DNA of 64,000 nucleotides, from NCBI RefSeq assembly GCF_000931465.1, contig NZ_CP010892.1, forward strand, positions 5,975,388-6,039,387, given 5' to 3'. Positions 18,215 through 25,966 of the stretch are shown one piece after another. A model generated the notes under the pieces. That model did no database searches. It had not been told where the DNA came from and saw only the letters and a program-made list of their open reading frames with translations. The position numbers and the translations under genes were made by a program. How positions within the stretch are numbered: the first letter of the stretch is position 1; every line of letters starts with the position of its first letter. This stretch comes from Pseudomonas sp. MRSN 12121 (GTDB lineage: Bacteria; Pseudomonadota; Gammaproteobacteria; Pseudomonadales; Pseudomonadaceae).

Positions 18215-19339
18215 ATGCCCCTGCTCGAAAGCCCTTTCGCCCAGCTCGACCTGATCCGCCAGCCCGAACAACAGAACGAGCCCCTGCAAGCTTTCGACGC
18301 GGCGGACGAGTACCTGCTCAATCATCTGGCCGACCAGCAACCGGCGGCGGATACCCGGGTGCTGATCCTCAACGACAGCTTTGGCGCGCTGGCCGCCAGC
18401 CTGGTCGGGCGGGTGCAGGTGCGCAGTAGCGGCGATTCGTTTCTCGGTGCGTTGGCGCTGGAGAAAAACCTGGCGCGCAATGGCCTGCCATTCGATGCGG
18501 TCAGGGTGCTGCCGGCCAGCGAGCCGCTGACCGGGCCGTTCGACCGCGTGCTGATCCGCGTACCCAAGACCCTGGCGCTGCTGGAAGAACAACTGATCCG
18601 TCTGCAAGGCCAGCTGGCGCCGGGCGCCCAGGTGGTGGCGGCCGCCATGGTCAAGCACCTGCCGCGGGCGGCCGGCGACCTGCTGGAACGCTATATCGGT
18701 CCGGTCCAGGCCTCGCTGGCGGTGAAAAAAGCGCGGCTGCTGATCGCCACCCCGGAAGCGAAAACCCCGGCGGCTTCGCCCTACCCAACCCGCTACACAC
18801 TCGACGAGCCGGCCATCGAACTGCTCAACCACGCCAACGTGTTCTGCCGCGAAGGCCTGGACATCGGCACCCGCGCGTTCCTCCCGCACCTGCCGAGAAA
18901 CCTCGGCCAGGCCCGGGTCGCGGACCTGGGCTGCGGCAACGGCGTGCTGGCCATCGCCAGCGCCCTGGACAACCCCGAGGCCCGGTACACCCTGGTGGAC
19001 GAGTCCTTCATGGCGGTGCAATCGGCGCTGGAGAACTGGCGCGCGGTCCTGGGCGAGCGCGAGGTGCAGGTGCGCGCCGGCGATGGCCTGGCCGGCCAGG
19101 CGCCACAATCGCTGGACGTGGTGCTGTGCAACCCGCCCTTCCACCAACAGCAGGTGGTTGGCGACTTCCTCGCCTGGCGCATGTTCCAACAGGCCCGCGA
19201 AGCCCTGGTCACAGGCGGTGCGCTGTACATCGTCGGCAACCGCCACCTGGGTTACCACAGCAAGCTGGCGCGGTTGTTCCGCGGCGTCGAGCAAGTGGCC
19301 GCCACGCCCAAGTTCGTGATCCTCAAGGCCCGCAAGTAA
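18215..19339 (+). CDS. rlmG: 23S rRNA (guanine-N2)-methyltransferase RlmG
   Basis: 374 residues. RlmG methylates G1835 of 23S rRNA using S-adenosylmethionine. The protein is a tandem of two methyltransferase-like domains: an N-terminal degenerate one (FDAADEYLLNHL, ILNDSFGALAASL) and a catalytic C-terminal one with SAM motif VADLGCGNGVLAI and the NPPF catalytic motif (VLCNPPFHQQQ). The ATG at 18215 is preferred to a GTG nine bases upstream since the family begins MPLLxSPF. It is divergent from fpr. Confidence 0.93.
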   Translation: MPLLESPFAQLDLIRQPEQQNEPLQAFDAADEYLLNHLADQQPAADTRVLILNDSFGALAASLVGRVQVRSSGDSFLGALALEKNLARNGLPFDAVRVLPASEPLTGPFDRVLIRVPKTLALLEEQLIRLQGQLAPGAQVVAAAMVKHLPRAAGDLLERYIGPVQASLAVKKARLLIATPEAKTPAASPYPTRYTLDEPAIELLNHANVFCREGLDIGTRAFLPHLPRNLGQARVADLGCGNGVLAIASALDNPEARYTLVDESFMAVQSALENWRAVLGEREVQVRAGDGLAGQAPQSLDVVLCNPPFHQQQVVGDFLAWRMFQQAREALVTGGALYIVGNRHLGYHSKLARLFRGVEQVAATPKFVILKARK

Positions 19340-19351
19340 TTCACGCCCTCT

Positions 19352-19443
19352 CTGTAGGAGCGAAGCTTGCTCGCGATGAAGACCCCGCGGAATGCCTGAA
19401 GCACCGCGTTATCGATTATCGCGAGCAAGCTTCGCTCCTACAG
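19352..19443. repeat. REPIN (GCGAAGCTTGCTCGC type)
   Basis: Arm CTGTAGGAGCGAAGCTTGCT... from 19352 and its reverse complement ending at 19443, with about 40 bases between. Same outer sequence as the 14769 REPIN with a changed stem. Confidence 0.9.
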
Positions 19444-19469
19444 AAGAACGTGTGGAAATCCCGCGGGGC

Positions 19470-19494
19470 AAAAAAAACCCTCCAGAGGAGGGTT
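19470..19494 (-). terminator. Terminator of the cio operon
   Basis: On the minus strand ACCCTCC-TCT-GGAGGGT (stem 19477-19483 / 19487-19493) is followed by a T-run (the A-run at 19470-19476), 46 bases after the last gene of the operon. Confidence 0.85.
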
Positions 19495-19539
19495 ATAAAC
19501 CGCGCCGCAAGGCACGGGATGGGATGATCGGTAGGGAGA

Positions 19540-19710
19540 TCAGTGCGTGGTCAGGCCCGCGGCGTTCATGAACATGCGCATCAGGCTGGCGACGATGAAC
19601 AGCGCCAGCACGCTGCCGGCCCAGATCCCGGCCAGCCAGCCCAGACGCCGCCAGAGCGGCTTCTTCTCGGCTTCTTCGATTTCCTGCAATGAATGTTTAC
19701 CAGCCATCAT
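19540..19710 (-). CDS. DUF2474 small membrane protein, third gene of the cio operon
   Basis: 56 residues, one transmembrane helix (LAGIWAGSVLALFIVASLM, about residues 26-44) preceded by a charged cytosolic segment (EIEEAEKKPLWRRLG). AGGAG is placed eight bases before the ATG. DUF2474 proteins follow bd-type oxidase genes in many Pseudomonas, much as CydX follows cydAB, so a stabilising small subunit role is inferred, not shown. A single REP lies between it and cioB. Confidence 0.82.
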   Translation of the reverse strand: MMAGKHSLQEIEEAEKKPLWRRLGWLAGIWAGSVLALFIVASLMRMFMNAAGLTTH

Positions 19711-19755
19711 CGGATGCTCCTTTCGGAAGGGAGGCGATGACGCCTGCAAGGACGC

Positions 19756-19782
19756 CATCGCGAGCAAGCTTCGCTCCTACAG
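19756..19782. repeat. Single REP element
   Basis: CATCGCGAGCAAGCTTCGCT... through 19782, one arm of the same type as the REPIN at 19352; no partner arm nearby. It sits between cioB and the DUF2474 gene. Confidence 0.8.
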
Positions 19783-19797
19783 AGGAGCGGTGCCTGA

Positions 19798-20805
19798 CTA
19801 GTGGTAACCGTCTTCGTGGGTGACCTTGCCGCGGAACACGTAGTAGCTCCAGAAGGTGTACCCGAGGATGAACGGAATGATGAACAGCGTGCCCACCAGC
19901 ATGAAACCCTGGGTTTGCGGTGGCGCGGCCGCGTCCCAGATCGAGATCGACGGCGGCACGATGTTCGGCCACAGGCTGATGCCCAGGCCGCTGTAACCGA
20001 GGAAGATCAGCACCAGGGTCAGCAGGAACGGCGTGTAGTGGGCATTGCGGGCCACCGCGCGCAGCAGGCCGTACAGGGTCACCAGCACCAGGATCGGCAC
20101 CGGCAGGAACCAGAACAGGTTCGGCAGGCTGAACCAGCGTGCAGCGATCTCGTCATGGGCCAGCGGCGTCCAGATACTGACGATACCGATCACCGCCAGC
20201 AGCACGAGGGCCAGGGGCCGGGCGATATCGTGCATCTGCTGCTGCAGCTTGCCTTCAGTCTTCATGATCAGCCAGGTGCAGCCCAGCAACGCATAGGCAA
20301 CCACCAGCGCGACGCCGCAGAACAGGGTGAAGGGTGTCAGCCAGTCCAGGGAACCGCCGGCGAACTGGCGATTGACCACCGGCAGGCCATCGATGAAGGC
20401 CCCCAGCGCCACGCCCTGGAAGAAGGTCGCGGCCAGCGAACCGCCGATGAACGCCTTGTCCCAGATGTGGCGCTTGTCTTCCTTGGCCTTGAAACGGAAC
20501 TCGAAGGCCACGCCACGGAAGATCAGGCCAATCAGCATCAGGATCAGCGGCAGGTACAGCGCCGAGAGCACCACCGAGTAAGCCAGCGGAAAGGCCCCGA
20601 ACAACGCGGCGCCCCCCAGGACCAGCCAGGTTTCGTTGCCGTCCCATACCGGGGCGACGGTGTTCATCATCACGTCACGGTCGCCGGAATCCTTGACGAA
20701 CGGGAAGAGAATCCCGATCCCCAGGTCGAACCCGTCCATGACCACGTACATCATGATGCCGAAGATGATAATCACGGCCCAGAGCAGCGGAAGATCGATA
20801 CCCAT
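19798..20805 (-). CDS. cioB: Cyanide-insensitive terminal oxidase subunit II (CydB family)
   Basis: 335-residue polytopic membrane protein, subunit II of a bd-type quinol oxidase. It starts MGIDLPLLWAVIIIFGIMMYVVMDGFDLG, whose VMDGFDLG block is the CydB signature, and it has the GNETWLVLGG motif. Only three bases separate it from the upstream cioA stop, so translation is coupled. With CioA it reduces oxygen with quinol electrons and resists cyanide, which matters in pseudomonads that make HCN. Confidence 0.95.
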   Translation of the reverse strand: MGIDLPLLWAVIIIFGIMMYVVMDGFDLGIGILFPFVKDSGDRDVMMNTVAPVWDGNETWLVLGGAALFGAFPLAYSVVLSALYLPLILMLIGLIFRGVAFEFRFKAKEDKRHIWDKAFIGGSLAATFFQGVALGAFIDGLPVVNRQFAGGSLDWLTPFTLFCGVALVVAYALLGCTWLIMKTEGKLQQQMHDIARPLALVLLAVIGIVSIWTPLAHDEIAARWFSLPNLFWFLPVPILVLVTLYGLLRAVARNAHYTPFLLTLVLIFLGYSGLGISLWPNIVPPSISIWDAAAPPQTQGFMLVGTLFIIPFILGYTFWSYYVFRGKVTHEDGYH

Positions 20806-20808
20806 GAC

Positions 20809-22245
20809 TCAGTTCCCCTTGTTCAGGCTGGTGCCGGTGTCTTCGGCATCGTCGTCGGCGGCCGACAGCGGACGGGCCGGCGTGCGTTTCTGGCCAGGGC
20901 CGCCATGGTTGACCTCCGCGCCCTCGTTGGTCTTCGGCCCTTTGCGCACGAGGCGCATCATGTAGCCGATACCGACGCCGAACAGCGAGAAATACACCAC
21001 GACAAACAGTGCGAGGGTGATGCTCATCTGCAGCAGGCTGTGCCCGGACGAGGCGTCCGCGGTGCGCATCAACCCGTAGACCACCCACGGCTGGCGGCCG
21101 ATCTCGGTGGTGAACCAGCCGGCGAGGATCGCGATCAGGCCGGACGGCCCCATCCACAACACCAGGTGCAGGAACGCGCGGTTCTGGTAGATGCGCTCAC
21201 GCTTGCGCAGCCACAGGCTCCACAGGCCGGTGAAGATCATCAGCATGCCCAGCCCGACCATGATCCGGAACGACCAGAACACGATGGTCGAGTTCGGCCG
21301 GTCCTCCGGCGGGAATTCCTTGAGCGCCGGCACCTGCTTGTCCAGGGAGTGGGTGAGGATGATGCTGCCCAGGTACGGGATCTCGACGGCGAACTTGGTC
21401 TTTTCTTCCTTCATGTCCGGCCAGCCGAACAGGATCAGCGGGGTCGCCTCGTTGCCGACGTTTTCCCAGTGACCTTCGATCGCGGCGATTTTCGCCGGCT
21501 GGTGCTTGAGGGTGTTGAGGCCGTGGAAGTCACCGATCACGGCCTGGATCGGCGCGACGATCAGGGCCATCCACATCGCCATCGACAGCATCCGGCGAAT
21601 GGCCGGGTTGTCCCGCCCGCGCAACAGGTGCCAGGCGGCGGACGAGCCGACGAAGAAGGCGGTCGCGACAAAGGCCGCGGTGGCCATGTGCGCCAGGCGG
21701 TAGGGGAACGACGGGTTGAACACCACCGCCAGCCAATCCACCGGGATCACCTGGCCGTTGACGATTTCATAGCCCTGGGGAGTCTGCATCCAGCTGTTGG
21801 ACGAGAGAATCCAGAAGGTCGAAATCAGCGTGCCGATGGCCACCATCACGGTCGCGAAGAAGTGCAACTTGCGGCCGACCTTGTTCCAGCCAAACAGCAT
21901 CACCCCGAGGAAACCGGCCTCGAGGAAGAAGGCCGTGAGCACTTCATAGGTCAGCAGCGGGCCGGTGACGGAACCGGCAAAGTCGGAGAATCGACTCCAG
22001 TTGGTGCCGAACTGATAGGCCATGACCAGGCCCGAGACCACCCCCATGCCGAAGTTGACGGCGAAGATCTTCGACCAGAAGTGGTACAGGTCGCGGTAGG
22101 TGTCGTCGCGGGTCTTGAGCCACAGGCCCTCGAGCACCGCCAGGTAGCTCGCCAGGCCAATGGTGATGGCTGGGAACAGGATATGGAACGAGATGGTGAA
22201 CGCGAATTGAATTCGGGCGAGATCTAGTGCCTCCAAACCGAACAT
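20809..22245 (-). CDS. cioA: Cyanide-insensitive terminal oxidase subunit I (CydA family)
   Basis: 478-residue haem-bearing subunit of the bd-type oxidase. Present: the N-terminal haem ligand region (ARIQFAFTISFHILFPAIT), the GRQPWVVYGLMRT motif, and a short Q-loop typical of the cyanide-insensitive branch. The start MFGLEALDLARIQ at 22245 is preceded by GAGGAAAG; the long upstream frame is discarded because its first 120 residues are not CydA-like. A perfect ANR box lies 160 bp upstream. The C-terminus is hydrophilic and charged. Confidence 0.95.
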   Translation of the reverse strand: MFGLEALDLARIQFAFTISFHILFPAITIGLASYLAVLEGLWLKTRDDTYRDLYHFWSKIFAVNFGMGVVSGLVMAYQFGTNWSRFSDFAGSVTGPLLTYEVLTAFFLEAGFLGVMLFGWNKVGRKLHFFATVMVAIGTLISTFWILSSNSWMQTPQGYEIVNGQVIPVDWLAVVFNPSFPYRLAHMATAAFVATAFFVGSSAAWHLLRGRDNPAIRRMLSMAMWMALIVAPIQAVIGDFHGLNTLKHQPAKIAAIEGHWENVGNEATPLILFGWPDMKEEKTKFAVEIPYLGSIILTHSLDKQVPALKEFPPEDRPNSTIVFWSFRIMVGLGMLMIFTGLWSLWLRKRERIYQNRAFLHLVLWMGPSGLIAILAGWFTTEIGRQPWVVYGLMRTADASSGHSLLQMSITLALFVVVYFSLFGVGIGYMMRLVRKGPKTNEGAEVNHGGPGQKRTPARPLSAADDDAEDTGTSLNKGN

Positions 22246-22753
22246 AAGCTTTCCTCTGTCAGGTAATACGGTTGCTGGCCGAGAGGCCTGCACCCACTGC
22301 CCCCACGGATATGGAGCCCGGCGAATTCGAATTCGTTCTCTTTTTAACCACGCAACGCAGGGAGTCTGGCCATCTGGCCACCAGACCCAACCTTGGAAAA
22401 GGTTTTGATCTGGATCAATCAACGTTGAAAGAGTAGTCGTATTTTCACCATTGGTTTGTGTGGTCTTTTGTCGCGTGACAGGTTGCCTCACCACGTCAAG
22501 AACGCGGCTTTTCCCGCAGTTTTTCCGCGCCGGCGAACACCGCCACAGCCGGCAATGGCGCGTGCAGGCCGCTTGTTTTTTCAGCAAACCCAAGGCGTTC
22601 CAGCCGTTCACCGCCAGGGGCGCGGACGTCGGGGGAGTGACCCTGGCGAGTCCGCTCGAGTGAAAGAGATAGATGTTGAGCTAACGATTCAGCAACTATT
22701 GGTTACATCTTGGTGATAATCTCACCCTATTCCACGCCCAGACCTGCCTTCAG
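22246..22753. other. Divergent intergenic region cioA / MFS gene
   Basis: 508 bases with no convincing gene. It contains the ANR box at 22405 and the promoters of both flanking genes; short open frames at 22451-22716 lack ribosome sites and family resemblance. Confidence 0.5.
22405..22418. promoter_or_regulatory. ANR/FNR box upstream of cioAB
   Basis: TTGATCTGGATCAA is a perfect TTGAT-N4-ATCAA palindrome. In P. aeruginosa ANR represses cioAB at low oxygen; the site here, 160 bp before the cioA start, could act the same way. It could also serve the divergent MFS gene. Confidence 0.8.
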
Positions 22754-23995
22754 ATGCCCAGCCAAGACCCTCTGCTGCTTCGCCATCATCGTCCGTTCAT
22801 TGCCTTCTGGCTGGCGCGGATCTTCACCGCCAGCGGCTTCCAGATGCTCACCGTGGCCATCGGCTGGAACCTCTACCAACTGACCGGAAACGTGCTCGAC
22901 CTGGGCCTGGTGGGGTTGGTCGAGTTCGCGCCACGGGTGCTGTTCATGCTGCACACCGGGCATGTGGCAGACCGTTATGACCGGCGCAAGGTGGCGGCCA
23001 TCTGCCAGTCGCTGCAGGCCCTGATCGCCCTGTCGCTGGCCATCGGCAGCCTGACCGACAGCGTCACCCGGGAAATGATCTTCATCCTCGCGTTCCTGCT
23101 CGGCGGCGCGCGCTCCTTCGAGATGCCGACCACCCAGGCGCTGCTGCCGAGCATCGTGCCCAGCGCGCTGTTCCCCCGCGCCGTGGCGGCCGCCCAGTCG
23201 GCACAGCAGTCGGCGACTATCATCGCCCCGGCCCTCGGCGGCCTGCTCTATGCCTTTGGCAGCGTGTGGGTGTACGGCCCGACCGTGCTGCTGTACGTGA
23301 TCGCCTGCTGCCTGATGCTCAACCTGCCCGCACGGCAGACGCCGCTGAATAAGGGCAAGGCCACCCTGGACTCATTGCTCGCCGGGGTACGTTTCATTCG
23401 CAGCCGGCCGGACATTCTCGGCGCCATCTCCCTGGACCTGTTCGCCGTCCTGCTCGGCGGCGCCACCGCCCTGCTGCCGGTGTTCGCCAAGGACATCCTG
23501 CTCACCGGCGCCTGGGGCCTGGGCCTGCTGCGCTCGGCGCCGGCGGTGGGCGCCCTGCTGATGTCACTGTGGTTGGCGCGCTTTGCCGTCGACCGGCATG
23601 TCGGGCGAGTGATGTTCACCGCCGTCGGCGTGTTCGGCGTCGCCACCATCGCCTTCGGCCTGTCGACCTCGTTCTGGTTTTCCCTGGCGGTGCTGGTGGT
23701 GCTGGGTGCGGCGGACATGATCAGCATGGTGATCCGCGCGTCCTTCGTGCAGTTGGAAACCCCGGACGAAATGCGCGGCCGGGTCAGCGCCGTGAACGGC
23801 CTGTTCATCGGTGCCTCCAACCAGCTCGGCGAGTTCGAGTCCGGGCTCACCGCCCACTGGTTCGGCACCGTGCCGGCGGTGGTCCTGGGCGGCGTCGGCA
23901 CCCTGCTGGTGACCGGGGTGTGGATAAAACTCTTCCCGACCCTGGCCAACCGCGACCGCATGCATGTGCCGGTGGAAGAAGCAGCCAAAGCCTGA
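22754..23995 (+). CDS. MFS transporter (EntS/MFS_3-like exporter)
   Basis: 413 residues with about twelve membrane segments. The N-terminus FIAFWLARIFTASGFQM and the loop motif DRYDRRKVAAICQ (MFS motif A, GHVADRYDRRK) mark the MFS_3 group, which includes the enterobactin exporter EntS and various drug or metabolite exporters. No biosynthetic partner lies nearby, so the substrate cannot be named. Confidence 0.85.
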   Translation: MPSQDPLLLRHHRPFIAFWLARIFTASGFQMLTVAIGWNLYQLTGNVLDLGLVGLVEFAPRVLFMLHTGHVADRYDRRKVAAICQSLQALIALSLAIGSLTDSVTREMIFILAFLLGGARSFEMPTTQALLPSIVPSALFPRAVAAAQSAQQSATIIAPALGGLLYAFGSVWVYGPTVLLYVIACCLMLNLPARQTPLNKGKATLDSLLAGVRFIRSRPDILGAISLDLFAVLLGGATALLPVFAKDILLTGAWGLGLLRSAPAVGALLMSLWLARFAVDRHVGRVMFTAVGVFGVATIAFGLSTSFWFSLAVLVVLGAADMISMVIRASFVQLETPDEMRGRVSAVNGLFIGASNQLGEFESGLTAHWFGTVPAVVLGGVGTLLVTGVWIKLFPTLANRDRMHVPVEEAAKA

Positions 23996-24072
23996 ACCGA
24001 AGCAGCTGCGGGCATCGCGGACACTGCCGCTGATCGTCCGGCTCATGCGCTGCAATACATATTCGCTCGGAA

Positions 24073-24097
24073 GAGTGTAATGTATCGCCTTACACTC
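24073..24097. promoter_or_regulatory. Palindrome at the higBA promoter, candidate HigA operator
   Basis: GAGTGTAA (24073-24080) and TTACACTC (24090-24097), nine-base spacer, six bases before the higB start. Antitoxins of this family repress their own promoter through such palindromes. Confidence 0.6.
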
Positions 24098-24102
24098 GCC
24101 GC

Positions 24103-24381
24103 ATGATCAAATCCTTTCAGCACAAGGGCCTCAAGGCCTTCTATGAAACGGGATCGACCCGAGGGATCCGGGTCGATCATGCGAAGCGCCTGGCGCGCAT
24201 GCTGCCGTTCATGGACCACGCGACGGAGCCTGACGATCTCGACCTCCCGGGATGACGGTTGCACCCGCTCAAGGGCGAGCGTCACGACTACTGGGCACTG
24301 AGCGTCTCGGGCAATTGGCGGGTGATTTTTCGTTTTACCGGTCTGGATATCGAGTGGGTCGACTATCTGGACTACCACTGA
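24103..24381 (+). pseudogene. higB: HigB-type toxin interrupted by an in-frame TGA
   Basis: The frame from ATG at 24103 encodes a HigB/RelE-type mRNA interferase of 92 residues, but codon 51 is TGA (24253-24255). Before it reads MIKSFQHKGLKAF...DLDLPG, after it RLHPLKGERHDYW...WVDYLDYH. In relatives I recall, the interrupted place is a tryptophan (LPGWKLHPLKG), so a single G-to-A change of TGG explains the stop. No frameshift is needed. The C-terminal half holds the catalytic and substrate-contact residues, so the 50-residue product should be inactive. The antitoxin gene downstream is intact. A sequencing error cannot be excluded. Confidence 0.82.
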
Positions 24382-24396
24382 ACAGGAGGCAGGATC

Positions 24397-24687
24397 ATGG
24401 CCATGCACAACCCGCCCCACCCCGGTGAAACACTGCGTGTGGATGTATTGCCCGAGCTGGGCATCAGTGTGACGGAACTGGCCAGGCACCTTGGCTACGC
24501 CCGCCCCCATCTCTCCAAGGTGCTTAACGGCCATGCGCCAATCCGCCCGGAACTGGCGGTCAGGCTGGAGCGCGCGGGGATAGGCAAGGCCAGGGTCTGG
24601 CTGGCGGTACAGGCCGACTACGATATCTGGCACACCGAACAAGACTTGCAACCGGTGATCGAGCCGATTGTCGCGCAGGTCTGCTGA
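24397..24687 (+). CDS. higA: HigA-type antitoxin (XRE helix-turn-helix)
   Basis: 96 residues with the HigA pattern PPHPGETLRVDVLPELGISVTELARHLG (in part HPGETLRVDVL) and an XRE helix-turn-helix YARPHLSKVLNGHAPIRPELAVRLE. CAGGAGGCAGG precedes the ATG and the gene starts 15 bases after the toxin frame ends. It should bind the toxin and repress the operon. Because the toxin is broken it may survive as a stand-alone regulator or as protection against related toxins. Confidence 0.92.
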   Translation: MAMHNPPHPGETLRVDVLPELGISVTELARHLGYARPHLSKVLNGHAPIRPELAVRLERAGIGKARVWLAVQADYDIWHTEQDLQPVIEPIVAQVC

Positions 24688-24690
24688 TCG

Positions 24691-25242
24691 CTAGACCCGC
24701 AATTCCCCCGCCACCGCCGCCCGCTTGCCCTTGCCGCACAGGGCTTCCACCAGGGTCAGGGCAAACTCCAGCGCCGCGCCCGAACCTTGCGCCGTGATGC
24801 AATTGCCATCCACTACCACCGGCTGGTCGACGAAGTTGCAGCCCGACAGCTGATGGCTGGCACTGGGCAGGCAGGTCATGCGCCGTTGGCGCAGTACCCC
24901 GAAGCCCTGTAAAGCCAGGGCCGGGGCTTCGGCGATGCCGGCGAACAGGCGCCCGGCGGCGGCCTGGTCCTTGACCAGTTGCCTCAACGGTTGATGGGCC
25001 GCCAGGTGCTGCGCGCCGACGGCGCCTCCCGGCAGCACGATCAGGTCGAATGCCTGGGCCAGTACATCCACCAGCATGCCGTCGGCGGTCATCCGGGTGC
25101 CGCGGGCGCAGGTGAGCATGCGCCGCCCTTCGATACTGGCCACCAGCACTTCGACTTCAGCACGGCGCAGCACATCGATAAGGGTCACGCTTTGCAGGTC
25201 GTCGATGCCCTCGGCGAGGGTGATCAGGGCTCTGGAGGTCAT
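24691..25242 (-). CDS. DJ-1/PfpI-family protein lacking the canonical catalytic cysteine
   Basis: 183 residues of the DJ-1/ThiJ/YajL fold: start TSRALITLAEGIDDLQSVTLIDVLRRA aligns with DJ-1 residues 4-28, VLPGGAVGAQHL with its nucleotide-like loop, and GSGAALEFALTLVEAL with the DJ-1 C-terminus. The nucleophile elbow of DJ-1 (AAICAGP, Cys106) reads AGIAEAP here, so the cysteine is alanine 104; the partner Glu18 aligns with Gln17. Glyoxalase or deglycase chemistry of the usual kind is therefore unlikely. The start at 25242 is preferred to a GTG nine codons upstream; neither has a strong ribosome site. Confidence 0.8.
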   Translation of the reverse strand: MTSRALITLAEGIDDLQSVTLIDVLRRAEVEVLVASIEGRRMLTCARGTRMTADGMLVDVLAQAFDLIVLPGGAVGAQHLAAHQPLRQLVKDQAAAGRLFAGIAEAPALALQGFGVLRQRRMTCLPSASHQLSGCNFVDQPVVVDGNCITAQGSGAALEFALTLVEALCGKGKRAAVAGELRV

Positions 25243-25311
25243 GGGCTGTGTCCGGGAAAGAGTCTTCACAGCTTAGTCAGCTTTCCCGCCCGGCGCGTGC
25301 GCACGGAGCCG

Positions 25312-25761
25312 TCACTTGATGTAGATCTGCGCGCTCAGGCTGTTGCCCGGGGCGTTCAATGAGGTGTTGCTGAAGGTGAACGTCCCTTCCTGCCGGCCGG
25401 CCAGGTCGAAGGTATAGATGTAGCCGACGGTAATGCCCGAATTGCCGCACGGCACCAGGCTGGAGCCTTCTTCGCAGACCGCCGCGCGGGTGCCGTCGAC
25501 TTCGAAGCCGTCCAGCGTCACCCGGGGTTGGCGGCCATAGCCGATTTCCAGCACATAGACCTTGATGTTCGGACCCTGGTGGTCGCAGGCGGTCTTGTCG
25601 CGACCGTCCGACACATCCTCCAGGCCACAGGATGGCGACTCGACCTTGAGAATCTCCACCTGGCTCAAGGGTGGCGCGGAGCGGGCCATGGCCGGCGCGG
25701 CGCCCAACCAAAGGCCAGTGGCCAGCGCCGCCAGGGCCATCGCTTTAATCGTGCTGTGCAT
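25312..25761 (-). CDS. Exported protein, DUF4879/YolA-like
   Basis: 149 residues with a signal peptide (MHSTIKAMALAALATGLWLG, cleavage near AMA-RS). The mature part holds four cysteines (SPSCGLED, TACDHQGP, AAVCEEGS, VPCGNSG), likely two disulfides, and a conserved-looking core VYVLEIGYGRQP. This resembles the DUF4879 family of small secreted proteins (B. subtilis YolA), from memory. Function unknown. GGGGGAA precedes the ATG. Confidence 0.65.
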   Translation of the reverse strand: MHSTIKAMALAALATGLWLGAAPAMARSAPPLSQVEILKVESPSCGLEDVSDGRDKTACDHQGPNIKVYVLEIGYGRQPRVTLDGFEVDGTRAAVCEEGSSLVPCGNSGITVGYIYTFDLAGRQEGTFTFSNTSLNAPGNSLSAQIYIK

Positions 25762-25966
25762 AAGTTCCCCCAAAACGTCGGCGCAGTATGCCCCACTCAC
25801 CCTTCGGGCAAAACATCGCCGACGATCGCAGCCATAGCCTTACGCTGCTGGTATGATGCGCGGCTTTTTCCGACCCGCACAAAATCCCCGGACGCTTTTC
25901 AATGGTCTGTGCTTTGCTGTCTGGGTCGATACATTCACGGCGCCCTGCGCGCCACGGGGAGCAGAC

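Noticed and set aside
17990..19294. N-terminal extension of fpr into the rlmG region
   Set aside because: It is the antisense shadow of rlmG; Fpr has its normal length from 17989.
24103..24381. Selenocysteine or programmed recoding at the higB TGA
   Set aside because: No SECIS-like hairpin follows and the family has tryptophan here, so a plain nonsense change is simpler.
25801..25966. Purine riboswitch before the NCS2 permease
   Set aside because: No purine-aptamer core or paired loops could be traced; the region looks like an ordinary leader with GGGGAG before the ATG.
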